Shown here one piece after another: positions 8,624-17,074 of a DNA stretch of 64,000 bases. Both the position numbers and the translations under genes were made by a program. The notes below the pieces were generated by a model, which saw nothing but the letters and a program-made list of their open reading frames with translations, ran no database searches and was not told the DNA's origin. The DNA comes from Pontixanthobacter aquaemixtae. GTDB lineage: Bacteria; Pseudomonadota; Alphaproteobacteria; Sphingomonadales; Sphingomonadaceae. The stretch is taken from NCBI RefSeq assembly GCF_009827395.1, contig NZ_WTYX01000002.1, forward strand, positions 62,001 to 126,000, written 5' to 3'. How positions within the stretch are numbered: position 1 is the stretch's first letter; each line of letters opens with the position of its first letter.

Positions 8624-9847
8624 CTAGCGACCCAAGCGCAGCTTACTGCTGATTACGGACCGACGCAGGCGGGTCCGCTCTCGCGCCGGTTTCATCAGCA
8701 TGCGCTGCACGGCCTTACGTGCTGGAAGCAACTGGGCCAAGCGCAGAGACACGCGGCGCGCAATGCGTGCCGGTGGCCGGTCGTCAGTATAGAGGCCTAC
8801 GATGGAATTGGTGGCCAGGTAAATCGGGCGGCTTTCGCGCCGATGGCGTCGTTCGTAGCGAGCAAGCGCCGCTGGGTTCGCAGGATCTCCTCCGCGCTCC
8901 AGAATAGGCAGTATCTCCTCGGAGAGATGCCGCACGCTGGCGAGACCTAGGTTGAAGCCGTGCGCAGTCACCGGATGCATGCCGACCGCCGCGTCTCCGA
9001 TAAGTGCAGCTCTGTGGGCGACAAACCGCTTAGAATAGGTGGTTGTCAGGGGATAAGAATGAAGCGGGCTTAGCGGTGTCATCGTCCCGAACCGGCCACG
9101 ATAGCGCCGCTGAAGCTCTTGCCCTAGCGCTTCCGCTTTCAATTTCTGGAGTGTGGCGGCCTCGCTCTCCGGTAGGGTCAGTACAGCTGAAGCCACGCCA
9201 TCCCCGAGAGGTAGGAGGGCCAGAGTCTGGCCGTGATCGAACCATTCAGTTGCGATATCGTCGTGCCAGCTGCCAATCTTGACGCGGCCCACCAACATGG
9301 CCTTGCCCAAACGGTTCATCTCCGCACCGATCCCGAGCTGGTCACGAACAAAGGAGAACCGGCTGTCTGCACCAATCAGAAGGGCTGCAGAGATATCTTT
9401 CCCATCAGACAAGGTAATTCTGACCGACCTTTTACCCACTTCAAGCGAAACAACCTTGGCCCCCGCCAACACTTCGACATTCTCGAGCACTTTTACGGCT
9501 TCATAGGCCGCCTTGCGGATCGTGCAGTTCGATACCATGCACCCTAGCTGGCCATCTATCTCGCCTGGTCCATAACGCAGCGCATAAGGCGATTTGCCAT
9601 CGTATATCTGCGCTTCTCTCAACGTGAACACTTCTTTCGCATCAATCCTGTCCCAGACACCTAGCTGCTCAAGATCTGAGATCGATTGATGCGTCAGGGC
9701 AATCTCGCGCCCATCGAAGGACGGATCACTGAGCGCCGTGAGCTGCTGCGTATCGACGAGGATGATGCGCGCGCCAGACGAGGACAACGCGCGCGCCAAA
9801 CTAAGGCCCGCAGGACCCGCACCGACAATAACGATCTGAGTATACAA
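8624..9847 (-). CDS. ubiM: UbiH-family FAD monooxygenase, probably 5-demethoxyubiquinol hydroxylase UbiM
   Basis: A 407-residue class A flavoprotein hydroxylase. It has the N-terminal dinucleotide-binding motif VGAGPAGLS (residues 8-16), a second FAD contact at IGADSRFS, and the GDAAVGMHPVTAHGFNLGL segment near residue 285. This is the UbiF/UbiH/UbiI/COQ6 family that hydroxylates the ubiquinone ring. The DPSFDGREIALTHQS segment and the C-terminal half look most like UbiM, which can hydroxylate several ring positions. Assignment to UbiM rather than another family member is from memory of the family. The start is TTG at 9847, supported by an AGGAG site 7 bp upstream. A near-consensus FNR box lies about 60 bp upstream. 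Confidence 0.7.
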   Translation of the reverse strand: MYTQIVIVGAGPAGLSLARALSSSGARIILVDTQQLTALSDPSFDGREIALTHQSISDLEQLGVWDRIDAKEVFTLREAQIYDGKSPYALRYGPGEIDGQLGCMVSNCTIRKAAYEAVKVLENVEVLAGAKVVSLEVGKRSVRITLSDGKDISAALLIGADSRFSFVRDQLGIGAEMNRLGKAMLVGRVKIGSWHDDIATEWFDHGQTLALLPLGDGVASAVLTLPESEAATLQKLKAEALGQELQRRYRGRFGTMTPLSPLHSYPLTTTYSKRFVAHRAALIGDAAVGMHPVTAHGFNLGLASVRHLSEEILPILERGGDPANPAALARYERRHRRESRPIYLATNSIVGLYTDDRPPARIARRVSLRLAQLLPARKAVQRMLMKPARERTRLRRSVISSKLRLGR

Positions 9848-9901
9848 CGCATATCTCCTGAGAAGTTATTGTGCGGGTATCGCCAAAAGAAACGCGAGAC
9901 A

Positions 9902-9915
9902 TTGATTCATATCAT
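9902..9915 (-). promoter_or_regulatory. Near-consensus FNR-type box upstream of ubiM
   Basis: TTGATTCATATCAT matches TTGAT-N4-ATCAA at nine of ten positions. The centre lies about 61 bp before the ubiM TTG start, and about 140 bp before divergent emrA. It may make ubiM oxygen-responsive, but a chance match in an AT-rich intergenic region cannot be excluded. Confidence 0.4.
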
Positions 9916-10018
9916 ATCGCAGTACGAATCGCCGAGACTATGACCTCTCACGCGGCTGCAATCCTTCCTCCATTGTGTGAAACCGATGCGAGCAAGGACA
10001 CATGTCGACAAAGAACTA

Positions 10019-10035
10019 AACGAAACCGTTTCGTT
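10019..10035. promoter_or_regulatory. Palindromic operator before emrA (likely TetR site)
   Basis: AACGAAACCGTTTCGTT is a perfect inverted repeat: 8-bp arms around a single central C. It ends 14 bp before the emrA start and overlaps or abuts the ribosome-binding region. Short perfect palindromes like this are typical TetR-family operators, and a TetR gene closes the same gene cluster at 14429. The pairing of this site with that regulator is inferred. Confidence 0.7.
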
Positions 10036-10049
10036 TCAAGGACGAGAAT

Positions 10050-11291
10050 ATGTTTGAACAAGTCGGCCACGCAGCAGGACAGGCGGCCTCTTCTGCCGAA
10101 GCTATTGCGATTGAGACGCATGGCAGCCTTGCTGCCGAGGAGACGGATAACAAAGAGGTATGTTCCATCGATGAGGCTCATGAAACGGGTCTCGACAAGG
10201 CGAGCGCGGTCAGGCGGCGATGGCTCAAGCCCGCCCTCTGGGTCCTGCTTACTTTGGTGCTTGCCGTCGGCGGTCACGCTTTGTGGAAATACCAGATCGT
10301 CGGTCAGTACATGCAATCCACCAACGATGCCTTTGTTAGTGTGGAGGAGGTCCCGGTTGCCGCGAAGCTCGCCGGATATGTCGATACTCTTGCGGTCCAT
10401 GACCATGCTGCGGTGCGCTCTGGCCAGACGCTGCTGCTTCTCGACACAACCGATTACACTAACCGGCTGGACCAAGCGAACGCCCAAATCGGATTGGCCC
10501 GTGCGAATGAAATCGCGACGCTTTCCGGTCTTGGTGAGGCTGAGGCCGCGATCCGGCAAGCGCAAGCGGCGGTGATGGGCGCGAGCGCCGAACTAGCCTA
10601 TCTCGACGCTGAGCTCGCAAGGCTTAATCCGCTGGTCGCCGCAGGGGCGGAACCTCACAGCGCTTTGGATCAACTTGCCGCCAACCGCGCCAAAGCAGCG
10701 GCCGATCTGCGCGCCCGTCAGGCTGGAGTAGTCGCGGCACGCGAGCGCGTCGGATCGATCAGAGCGCAGGCGGGTGCCACACGCGCGCAAATGATGGCGG
10801 CGAATGTCCAGCGGATGGCAGCGCGCAACGATCTGGAAGCGACCGCCCTTACCGCCCCTCTTGGCGGGCGCGTTGGGAACCTTTCAGTGCGGCCCGGGCA
10901 ATTTGTGCAGCCGGGCCAACGACTGATGAGCATCATCCCGGTCGGCGACTTGTTCGTCACCGCCAACTTCAAGGAGAACCAGATCGGGCTGATGCGTCCG
11001 GGTCAACCCGCCACGATCGAAGTGGACGCCCTGCCTGGGGTCCGCTTTGACGGCGTGGTTGAGAGCATCTCTCCAGGGACGGGCGCGACTTTCTCGCTGG
11101 TGCCGCCAGAGAACGCGACGGGCAATTTTACCAAGATTGTCCAGCGGGTTCCGGTGCGCATTCGCATCAAGGCGGGCCCTGAAGCGCGCAAGGTTCTGGT
11201 TGCAGGTCTCTCGCTCGAAGTATCTATCGATACCCGATCTGCGCGTGGCTCCATTGAGGCGATCCGCCGCGAACAGGATGCTCGCACATGA
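10050..11291 (+). CDS. emrA: HlyD/EmrA-type periplasmic adaptor of a multidrug efflux pump
   Basis: A 413-residue membrane fusion protein. A charged N-terminal tail (1-58) leads to one membrane helix (about 60-76). After it come the biotinyl-lipoyl-like half (QSTNDAFVSVEEVPVAAKLAGYVD), an alanine-rich coiled coil (about 140-270), the second lipoyl half and a beta-barrel. This is the EmrA layout; it bridges EmrB in the inner membrane to an outer-membrane channel. The ATG at 10050 follows AAGGACGAG. The 4-bp ATGA overlap with emrB and the next gene's overlap make a three-gene pump operon. The palindrome just upstream is its likely repressor site. Confidence 0.93.
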   Translation: MFEQVGHAAGQAASSAEAIAIETHGSLAAEETDNKEVCSIDEAHETGLDKASAVRRRWLKPALWVLLTLVLAVGGHALWKYQIVGQYMQSTNDAFVSVEEVPVAAKLAGYVDTLAVHDHAAVRSGQTLLLLDTTDYTNRLDQANAQIGLARANEIATLSGLGEAEAAIRQAQAAVMGASAELAYLDAELARLNPLVAAGAEPHSALDQLAANRAKAAADLRARQAGVVAARERVGSIRAQAGATRAQMMAANVQRMAARNDLEATALTAPLGGRVGNLSVRPGQFVQPGQRLMSIIPVGDLFVTANFKENQIGLMRPGQPATIEVDALPGVRFDGVVESISPGTGATFSLVPPENATGNFTKIVQRVPVRIRIKAGPEARKVLVAGLSLEVSIDTRSARGSIEAIRREQDART

Positions 11292-12880
11292 GCGGAGCGG
11301 CCTCATTACCGCTTAAGGCATTCCCGACTCGGCAGCAGCAACCGGTGGGCCGGGCCAATGCTAAGGCGTGGCTCGGTGTCGCTGCGGGCTCCATCGGGTC
11401 CTTGATGGCGACCCTCGACATCTCGATCGTCAACGCTTCTCTGCCAACGATCCAGGGGGAGATCGGTGCGTCCGCCAGTGAAGCCACTTGGGTCGCCACT
11501 GCTTATCTGGTCGCCGAGATCATCGTCATACCACTGACGGGATGGCTCGAACGTGTGTTTGGGCTGCGCCGTTTCTTGCTGGGTGCGGCAGTGTTGTTCA
11601 CCGGCTTCTCGGTTCTTTGCGGTCTTGCCAGCGATCTGCCGACGATGATTGCCGGGCGAGTGGGCCAAGGCTTCACCGGCGGGGCAATGATCCCGACCGC
11701 CCTGACGATCATCGCAACACGCCTCCCACGTTCACAGCAGCCTGTGGGGACGGCAATCTTTGGCGCGACGATCATTCTCGGCCCAGTTATCGGCCCATTG
11801 GCGGGTGGCTGGCTGACCGAGAACTTCAGCTGGCACTACGCGTTCTTCATCAATGTCCCGGTCGGCGCACTGCTGTGCGCTCTGCTAATCCTCGGTCTCC
11901 CAAACGAGAAGATGAAACTAAACGAGCTTGCCTCAGCTGATTGGTTGGGCATCATCGGAATGTCTCTCGGGTTGGGCGGGCTGACGGTTGTGTTGGAGGA
12001 TGGCCAGCGTGAAGGATGGTTCGATTCCACGCTGATCCTGCAACTGACCGCCGTGACCATCGTCGGCTTCGGGCTGCTGGCTATCGGTCAGGTCGCGGCC
12101 CGAAAACCGGTCATCAAACTGGCTCTGCTCAAGAAACGCGAGTTTGCAGCGGTCTTCGGATTGTCTCTGGTGACCGGCTCAGTGATTTACGGGACGAGCT
12201 ACGTGATCCCACAATTCTTGGCAGCCATTGCCGGATACAACGCGCTTCAGGCGGGCCAGATCGTTTTTCTCGCAGGGGTGCCGGCGCTCATGATGATGCC
12301 GCTGATCCCGATGCTGATCCGGACGATCGACCTACGGCTCGCAGTTGCAGCCGGCTTCGGAGCAATGGCGCTGGGCTGCTATGTCGATACGACGCTGACC
12401 GCCCAGAGTGCAGGCGAAGCCTTCACCACGTCCCAATTGCTGCGCGGTTTCGGTCAAGTCATGGCACTCATGTTCCTCAATCAGGCGGCCATCAGCGCGG
12501 TCGGAATTGAAGAAGCAAGCGACGCCTCGGGTCTCTTCAATGTAGCGCGCAACCTGGGCGGGTCGATCGGCTTGGCGCTGCTGGCAACAGCGCAGGAAAC
12601 CCGCTGGTCCTATCACCACGCGACCATCCACTCTGCAATTCCCGCCAATGATCCCAATGCGCAAAGCTGGCTGCAGTCGCTTGCGCAGCAATTGGGGGGT
12701 GGGCCCGAAGGTCTTGCCGCCGCTTATCGGATTATTGATGCCAGCATCAGCCTCGATGCCTTGGTCATGGCTTTCAACGACGAGTTCCTGCTGCTGACTG
12801 CGGGAACAGTGCTGGCCATTCCGCTTGTTTTCCTGCTCAAACCCCTGCCAAAAGGGCAGGTCAATATGGCAATCCACTGA
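11288..12880 (+). CDS. emrB: DHA2-family MFS drug transporter (EmrB/QacA type)
   Basis: A 530-residue proton-driven transporter with about 14 membrane helices. The first helix has the DHA2 signature LDISIVNASLPTIQ with its membrane aspartate. Helix 5 carries the antiporter motif (GPVIGPLAGGWL), followed by the typical NFSWHYAFFINVPVGALL segment. It works with the EmrA-like adaptor encoded immediately upstream and the outer-membrane factor downstream to export hydrophobic compounds across both membranes. The ATG overlaps the emrA stop as ATGA, and its own TGA shares one base with the next ATG. Confidence 0.95.
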   Translation: MSGAASLPLKAFPTRQQQPVGRANAKAWLGVAAGSIGSLMATLDISIVNASLPTIQGEIGASASEATWVATAYLVAEIIVIPLTGWLERVFGLRRFLLGAAVLFTGFSVLCGLASDLPTMIAGRVGQGFTGGAMIPTALTIIATRLPRSQQPVGTAIFGATIILGPVIGPLAGGWLTENFSWHYAFFINVPVGALLCALLILGLPNEKMKLNELASADWLGIIGMSLGLGGLTVVLEDGQREGWFDSTLILQLTAVTIVGFGLLAIGQVAARKPVIKLALLKKREFAAVFGLSLVTGSVIYGTSYVIPQFLAAIAGYNALQAGQIVFLAGVPALMMMPLIPMLIRTIDLRLAVAAGFGAMALGCYVDTTLTAQSAGEAFTTSQLLRGFGQVMALMFLNQAAISAVGIEEASDASGLFNVARNLGGSIGLALLATAQETRWSYHHATIHSAIPANDPNAQSWLQSLAQQLGGGPEGLAAAYRIIDASISLDALVMAFNDEFLLLTAGTVLAIPLVFLLKPLPKGQVNMAIH

Positions 12881-14337
12881 TGACCTATCGCCGGTTTTCT
12901 TCTGCCCTCTGGCACCTTCTTCCGGCTGCGGCAGTGATCTTGGCGCTGCCAGCATGCACCACCGTGGGCCCGGACTATCGCGGTCCGCCAATCGCCGCGC
13001 CGGTAGCCATGGAGCGTGGTCATTTCCTGCGCGAACCGGCCAGGGCGCAAGAAGGTGCGCCCGTAGCGGAGTGGTGGGTCAGTCTAGCTGATCCAGTGCT
13101 CACCCAACTTGTGCAGCATGGCCTTGAAGGATCGCCCAATCTTGCCATGGCACGGGCAAAAATCACACAGGCTCGCGCTGGCCTTTCGGCCAATCGGACG
13201 GCGGTCCTGCCTACCCTGCGCAGCTCTGCCTCGGCCCCATACGCCAATCTGCCAGCCGACATCATCGACACCAATCCCGGTACCGACCGGATCGATTTCC
13301 AGCGTTATTCCCAAGGCTTCGACGCAAGCTGGGAGATCGACTTGTTCGGCGGCACAAAACGCAAGGTTGAGGCTGCCTCCGCCCTTGCCGAGGCGGCTGA
13401 AGCGGAGCTAGGCGATGCGCAGGTCTCGCTCTCTGCCGAAATTGTCCGCCTCTATTGCCTCTACCGAGCGCAGCAAGCGCTGCTGAAGCTGCAACACGAG
13501 CAGGCTGCAATTGATGGTCAGTTGATCCAATTTGCGCAGATGCGCTACGATCAGGGTAGCGCACCGCGCCAGCCGGCCGAGCAAGCCCGCTTGCAGGCCG
13601 CGAGAACCAGTGGTGCCGTTGCAGCCACGCAAGCGCAAATTGTGCTACTGGCGGACCAGTTGGCAATGCTTACCGGGCAAGAGCCGGGCACATTGGACGC
13701 GGTACTGGCCTCCACAGGGGAAGTCCCTTTGCCCCCGGCAGCAATAGCGTTGGGCGATCCGGCCATGATGCTGCGACAGCGCCCTGATATCCGCGGTGCG
13801 GAACGAGCGCTGGCCGCAGCCAATGCTGACATCGGGGCGGCAATGGCGGAGCAATTCCCGAAAGTCAGTTTCTTCGGGCTATTGGGGCTAGGCGGCACAA
13901 CCCCGGCAGACCTTCTGGCTCCGACCGACATCATTGGGCTGGCCCTTCCCAGAATCAGCTGGTCTGTTTTTGACGGTGGCCGCTCAGAGGCGCGGATCAC
14001 GGCGAGCGAGGCCGCTTACACCGAACAAGTAGCCGCTTATCGTTCGGTCGTGCTTACCGCCTTGGCTGACGCGGAAGGGGCGCTCACCCGTTTCGGAGCG
14101 GCAAGAACGAAGCTGGGCGCAGCTGACCAAGCGGAAACGAGCGCTGACACCATTGTGGCTCTCCAGCGTATGCGGGCAGATGGCGGACGGCTTTCCGAAG
14201 AGAGTGTTCTTGTCGCTAGGCGGGAGGCGATCCAGTTCGCATCGGCGAGCGCGCAGGCCAGAGCGGAAGTGACCATCGAATTTGCGGCAGTGCACAAGGC
14301 GCTGGGCTTGGGTTGGACCGTGGAAACGGGCGAATGA
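12880..14337 (+). CDS. RND/MFS-type outer-membrane factor lipoprotein (NodT/OprM family)
   Basis: A 485-residue TolC-like channel. The N-terminus is a lipoprotein signal with lipobox LPAC (Cys26), followed by the family start TTVGPDYRGP. Two long alanine- and glutamine-rich alpha-helical repeats follow, with the conserved SWEIDLFGGTKRKVEAA and RPDIRGAERALAAANADIG segments. It gives the efflux system its exit duct. The TGATG overlap with emrB shows translational coupling. Presence of a dedicated outer-membrane partner makes this a complete tripartite pump. No other pump genes are adjacent, so the OMF is probably specific to EmrAB. Confidence 0.93.
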   Translation: MTYRRFSSALWHLLPAAAVILALPACTTVGPDYRGPPIAAPVAMERGHFLREPARAQEGAPVAEWWVSLADPVLTQLVQHGLEGSPNLAMARAKITQARAGLSANRTAVLPTLRSSASAPYANLPADIIDTNPGTDRIDFQRYSQGFDASWEIDLFGGTKRKVEAASALAEAAEAELGDAQVSLSAEIVRLYCLYRAQQALLKLQHEQAAIDGQLIQFAQMRYDQGSAPRQPAEQARLQAARTSGAVAATQAQIVLLADQLAMLTGQEPGTLDAVLASTGEVPLPPAAIALGDPAMMLRQRPDIRGAERALAAANADIGAAMAEQFPKVSFFGLLGLGGTTPADLLAPTDIIGLALPRISWSVFDGGRSEARITASEAAYTEQVAAYRSVVLTALADAEGALTRFGAARTKLGAADQAETSADTIVALQRMRADGGRLSEESVLVARREAIQFASASAQARAEVTIEFAAVHKALGLGWTVETGE

Positions 14338-14428
14338 TGAATGCATCGCTCACAGCACACGTCCCGGCACGGCCTTGCCAGTTCCACGCACCCGGCTTGG
14401 GCGGATTTGAAAGGCATACAGTAGCACG

Positions 14429-15139
14429 ATGACAAAACCCGACCGCATGAAGCAAAGCTCCAAAAACAGAAGACGGCATGCACACTCAACGTGCGCAACC
14501 AGTGCGCAGGCCGCTCCGACGAAGACCGGGCGCCCTTCAGCGGAGGAGTCTGAAGTCTTGTACGATCTCATCCTCGATGCGGGCTGGGACTTGCTACTCA
14601 GCAAAGGGTTCGAGAAGTTCTCTATTGACCGCCTTGCCAGATTTGCCCGGGTCGGCAAGCCGACCATTTATGCCCGCTTCGAGAACAAGGAAGACCTGCT
14701 TCGGAAAATCCTGGTAAAGCGAATAGAGTGGCAACAGGAATCGATATTCTCGTCCATCGACCCGTCTTCTCTCTCCGCAGCGATTCCTGTTTTGGCGGCA
14801 GAAGCAGTGTCCGTCTTCCAATCGGCGGAAGTCCGCCTGATTGATCGGCTGATCGACTGGATCGATTATGAGGCCGATAAGCAGAGTCATTCCCTTCGTG
14901 GCTGGACGGCCCAGACCACGATTTCGATCCTCGAGCAGCACATCATCGAGGCCAATGCCCTCGGAGAAACCCACATCCCCGATCCCAAGGCAACCGCGAC
15001 GTTCCTGATAGAGGGGATAGCAGGTCATGCTCGGCTTTCGGATACACGTTTACCGCAGGCCCACTCGGCCCATCTCGCCTGGGCGCACGATTACTGGCAG
15101 CTTCTCCAGTCCTCGCCAGATAAAAAGGCAGCGAATTAA
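14429..15139 (+). CDS. TetR/AcrR family transcriptional repressor
   Basis: A 236-residue regulator with an unusually long basic, low-complexity N-terminal tail (about 1-38). A TetR DNA-binding domain follows (roughly residues 42-95), with the FEKFSIDRLARFARVGKPTIYARFENKEDLL helix-turn-helix. The C-terminal ligand domain is TetR_C-like. It sits 91 bp downstream of the pump operon in the same orientation and is its likely repressor through the palindrome at 10019. The ligand is unknown. The start ATG lies close after a weak purine-rich stretch; a later start at Met7 is also possible. Confidence 0.85.
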   Translation: MTKPDRMKQSSKNRRRHAHSTCATSAQAAPTKTGRPSAEESEVLYDLILDAGWDLLLSKGFEKFSIDRLARFARVGKPTIYARFENKEDLLRKILVKRIEWQQESIFSSIDPSSLSAAIPVLAAEAVSVFQSAEVRLIDRLIDWIDYEADKQSHSLRGWTAQTTISILEQHIIEANALGETHIPDPKATATFLIEGIAGHARLSDTRLPQAHSAHLAWAHDYWQLLQSSPDKKAAN

Positions 15140-15626
15140 AGCCACCAAGGTGACGAAGAATAGGTGCGGCGCATTGGTAATGCCGTCGTCATTCACAACG
15201 TTTGGATTCGTAAACCAAGACCAGCGCTTTTTGACTGTCGGTCGTCAGATCATTTGACACAAATCGCAGTATGGATCACGGACTGTAGGGATCTTGTAGT
15301 CAAAAATCGGTCGCTCACACCGTAAGAATTGCTGTTCTTTGATCGGAGTGCGCGCCTATTACTCACGGGGTCAAACCTAGATTTTATCTGCACCAATATT
15401 GATCGTACAACGGAACAATAGTAGCATTCCAACGCGAGCCGCTTTCGATAAAGGGGATCGCCACAAAGGCCCAGCTATCGCGGTTTATCTCGCAATTTCG
15501 CACTTTGATTCTTGCGGGCATTAAATGACTTTGGCATGCGCCCTGGGTTCGGACCGCGCGATCCTAGGGCTCCTTGTGAAGCCTTTCGGACAGCCAACGT
15601 ACGGTGGACTTTGAATGGCCCGGATT
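15140..15626. other. Intergenic region between convergent tetR and nsrR
   Basis: This 487-bp stretch lies downstream of both flanking genes. I see no reading frame with family similarity, no RNA gene, no strong hairpin with a T-run, and no repeat. It is visibly more AT-rich in its first half than the neighbouring genes. Confidence 0.5.
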
Positions 15627-16061
15627 TCAAACATTCTCAGTGGCCAACTGCTGGAGAAAGCGAGACCGTGATCCGGTAATCTGCGCAAGATCGAATTGGT
15701 CGAGATGCGCCAGAAAAGCGTTCAGGGCGCCCGATAATGCGGGCTTGAGGCCGCAAGCGCCGTCAATAACACAGTCTTCCTTGCCGCCCATGCAGGCGAC
15801 AAAGCCTGTCGTGTTCTCCAGCTTCCGCACCACGTCACCGACATTGATTTGCGAGGGAGGGCGAGCCAGGCGCAGTCCTCCTCCTCTGCCGCGCTGCGTC
15901 TCGACAAACCCGGCGGCAGCCAGATCCTGAGCGACCTTAGCCAGATGGTTGCGCGAGATGGCGTAGTGATCGGCAATCCAGTCAATCGACAAGACTTCAT
16001 CCTTGGCCGCGAGAGCCATGAGCATTCGGAGCGCATAATCGGTTCGGAGGTTTAACTGCAT
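15627..16061 (-). CDS. nsrR: Rrf2-family nitric-oxide-sensing repressor NsrR
   Basis: A 144-residue Rrf2 regulator. The winged helix is N-terminal (residues 1-65, MQLNLRTDYALR... SRNHLAKVAQDL), with the GGGLRLARP wing. Three cysteines (Cys90, Cys97, Cys103) in ACMGGKEDCVIDGACGL form the Fe-S cluster site characteristic of NsrR. The cluster reacts with nitric oxide and releases DNA. It is divergent from a truncated globin operon. Two related operator-like sites lie in the 80-bp gap, one of them only 7 bp before its own start, so autoregulation is likely. Confidence 0.9.
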   Translation of the reverse strand: MQLNLRTDYALRMLMALAAKDEVLSIDWIADHYAISRNHLAKVAQDLAAAGFVETQRGRGGGLRLARPPSQINVGDVVRKLENTTGFVACMGGKEDCVIDGACGLKPALSGALNAFLAHLDQFDLAQITGSRSRFLQQLATENV

Positions 16062-16067
16062 AAAAAA

Positions 16068-16080
16068 GGTATATCAAATG
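16068..16080. promoter_or_regulatory. Putative NsrR half/partial operator next to nsrR start
   Basis: GGTATATCAAATG shares the core GTATATCAAAT with the site at 16109. It lies 7 bp before the nsrR ATG, where binding would block nsrR translation or transcription. Without footprint data, the shared core is the main evidence. Confidence 0.45.
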
Positions 16081-16108
16081 TTGCTTTTAGCGCAAAGCCC
16101 ATTTAATG

Positions 16109-16124
16109 AGTATATCAAATACCT
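16109..16124. promoter_or_regulatory. Putative NsrR operator before globin operon
   Basis: AGTATATCAAATACCT is an imperfect palindrome with arms GTAT and ATAC around a 5-bp centre. It repeats the core of the site at 16068 after 41 bp, and sits 17 bp before the globin start. NsrR sites in other proteobacteria are AT-rich imperfect palindromes of this general kind. Confidence 0.5.
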
Positions 16125-16141
16125 CTTAACGAGTATCTGCA

Positions 16142-16621
16142 ATGCACGCACCGATCGAAAAAACCCGCCAAGAAGTGCGCAATGCACGAGCCGAAAAGCG
16201 CGCTCATGCTGTGGCCTGCGGCGTCGATGAGCAATTCGTCTCGATCATGGTCGAGAGTTTTTATGCCAGCATCCGCAAGGATGATCTGCTCGCTTCGATC
16301 TTCGCACACCGTATCTCCGACTGGCCTGAACACCTGGAGCGAATGAAGACCTTCTGGCGCTCGATACTGTTTAACAGCGGTGAGTTTTCCGGAAACCCGA
16401 TGGCCAAGCACATGGCCATTCCGGACCTCGAGGAACGGCACTTCGCGCGCTGGCTCGAGCTTTTCTATGCAACATTGCAGAGCCTTGAGGCGCAGCCGGA
16501 TGGCACCGCGCTTGTCGCGCAGCGCGCCCGAGCCATCGCCGACAGCCTCTTCACCGGCATCTCTATTCGACGAGACGGTCTCGCCGGATCAAAAGCAGGA
16601 AGGAACCTCCCCCATGTTTGA
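16142..16621 (+). CDS. Group III truncated haemoglobin
   Basis: A 159-residue protein with the group III truncated globin pattern: FYASIRKDDLLASIF, DWPEHLERMKTFW, then SGEFSGNP and HMAIPDLEERHFARWLELF. His100 in HFARWL is the likely proximal haem ligand. Such globins bind oxygen or nitric oxide and are found in NO-stress regulons. Its position divergent from nsrR, with an operator-like site 17 bp upstream, supports NO detoxification or sensing. The N-terminal 25 residues are basic and poorly conserved; no strong ribosome site was found for the ATG at 16142. It overlaps the next gene by 8 bp. Confidence 0.88.
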   Translation: MHAPIEKTRQEVRNARAEKRAHAVACGVDEQFVSIMVESFYASIRKDDLLASIFAHRISDWPEHLERMKTFWRSILFNSGEFSGNPMAKHMAIPDLEERHFARWLELFYATLQSLEAQPDGTALVAQRARAIADSLFTGISIRRDGLAGSKAGRNLPHV

Positions 16622-17072
16622 ACAGCAATCAATTGTCGCCGAACGCGAGACCGATGTCGAGGCAGAAGTCCATTCGCTGGAGAGTTTGCTACAGCCTTTG
16701 GCAACAGCGCCAGTGGCACCGAGCAATGCGGGTTTCCAGCTTCCGCGTAAACTTTGGATCGCAATGCTCGGATGCTATGCAACATTCTTTGCAGCAATTG
16801 CGTTGGCGACTGGCGGCAGCGGCGCAGCGCGTTTCGCCATCATCGTTTCGGTGCTTTATACAGCCATGTATTTTGGACTGGCGAGAATTGGTGCTTGTCA
16901 GGCTGGACCTGAAGGCCGGTCGCCGCTCGATGAGGGCAAGAAACTCAGCACCTGGACCGGCATGATGGACAAAAATGCCGTGTATTCTCAGGTCCTGATC
17001 GTCCCGGTCGCAGTCGCCCTGTTTGGCATCGCCATTCTTTTCATCACACTGGCAATCCCAGTATCTGGCTAA
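16614..17072 (+). CDS. Two-helix inner-membrane protein of the NsrR-linked operon
   Basis: A 152-residue protein with an acidic N-terminal tail (1-42), two adjacent membrane helices (about 47-65 and 70-90), a hydrophilic loop containing GRSPLDEGKKLSTWTG, and a final helix (about 125-150). I do not recognise a characterised family. The start at 16614 is favoured because AAGGAACC lies just upstream and the gene overlaps the globin stop by 8 bp, showing coupling. The operon position suggests a membrane partner in the NO response, perhaps an electron-transfer or haem-associated function, which is speculative. Confidence 0.75.
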   Translation: MFEQQSIVAERETDVEAEVHSLESLLQPLATAPVAPSNAGFQLPRKLWIAMLGCYATFFAAIALATGGSGAARFAIIVSVLYTAMYFGLARIGACQAGPEGRSPLDEGKKLSTWTGMMDKNAVYSQVLIVPVAVALFGIAILFITLAIPVSG

Positions 17073-17074
17073 TT

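Noticed and set aside
15140-15626. Hidden gene or small RNA in the tetR-nsrR gap
   Set aside because: Short frames have no similarity or ribosome sites and no stable hairpin followed by T-run was found.
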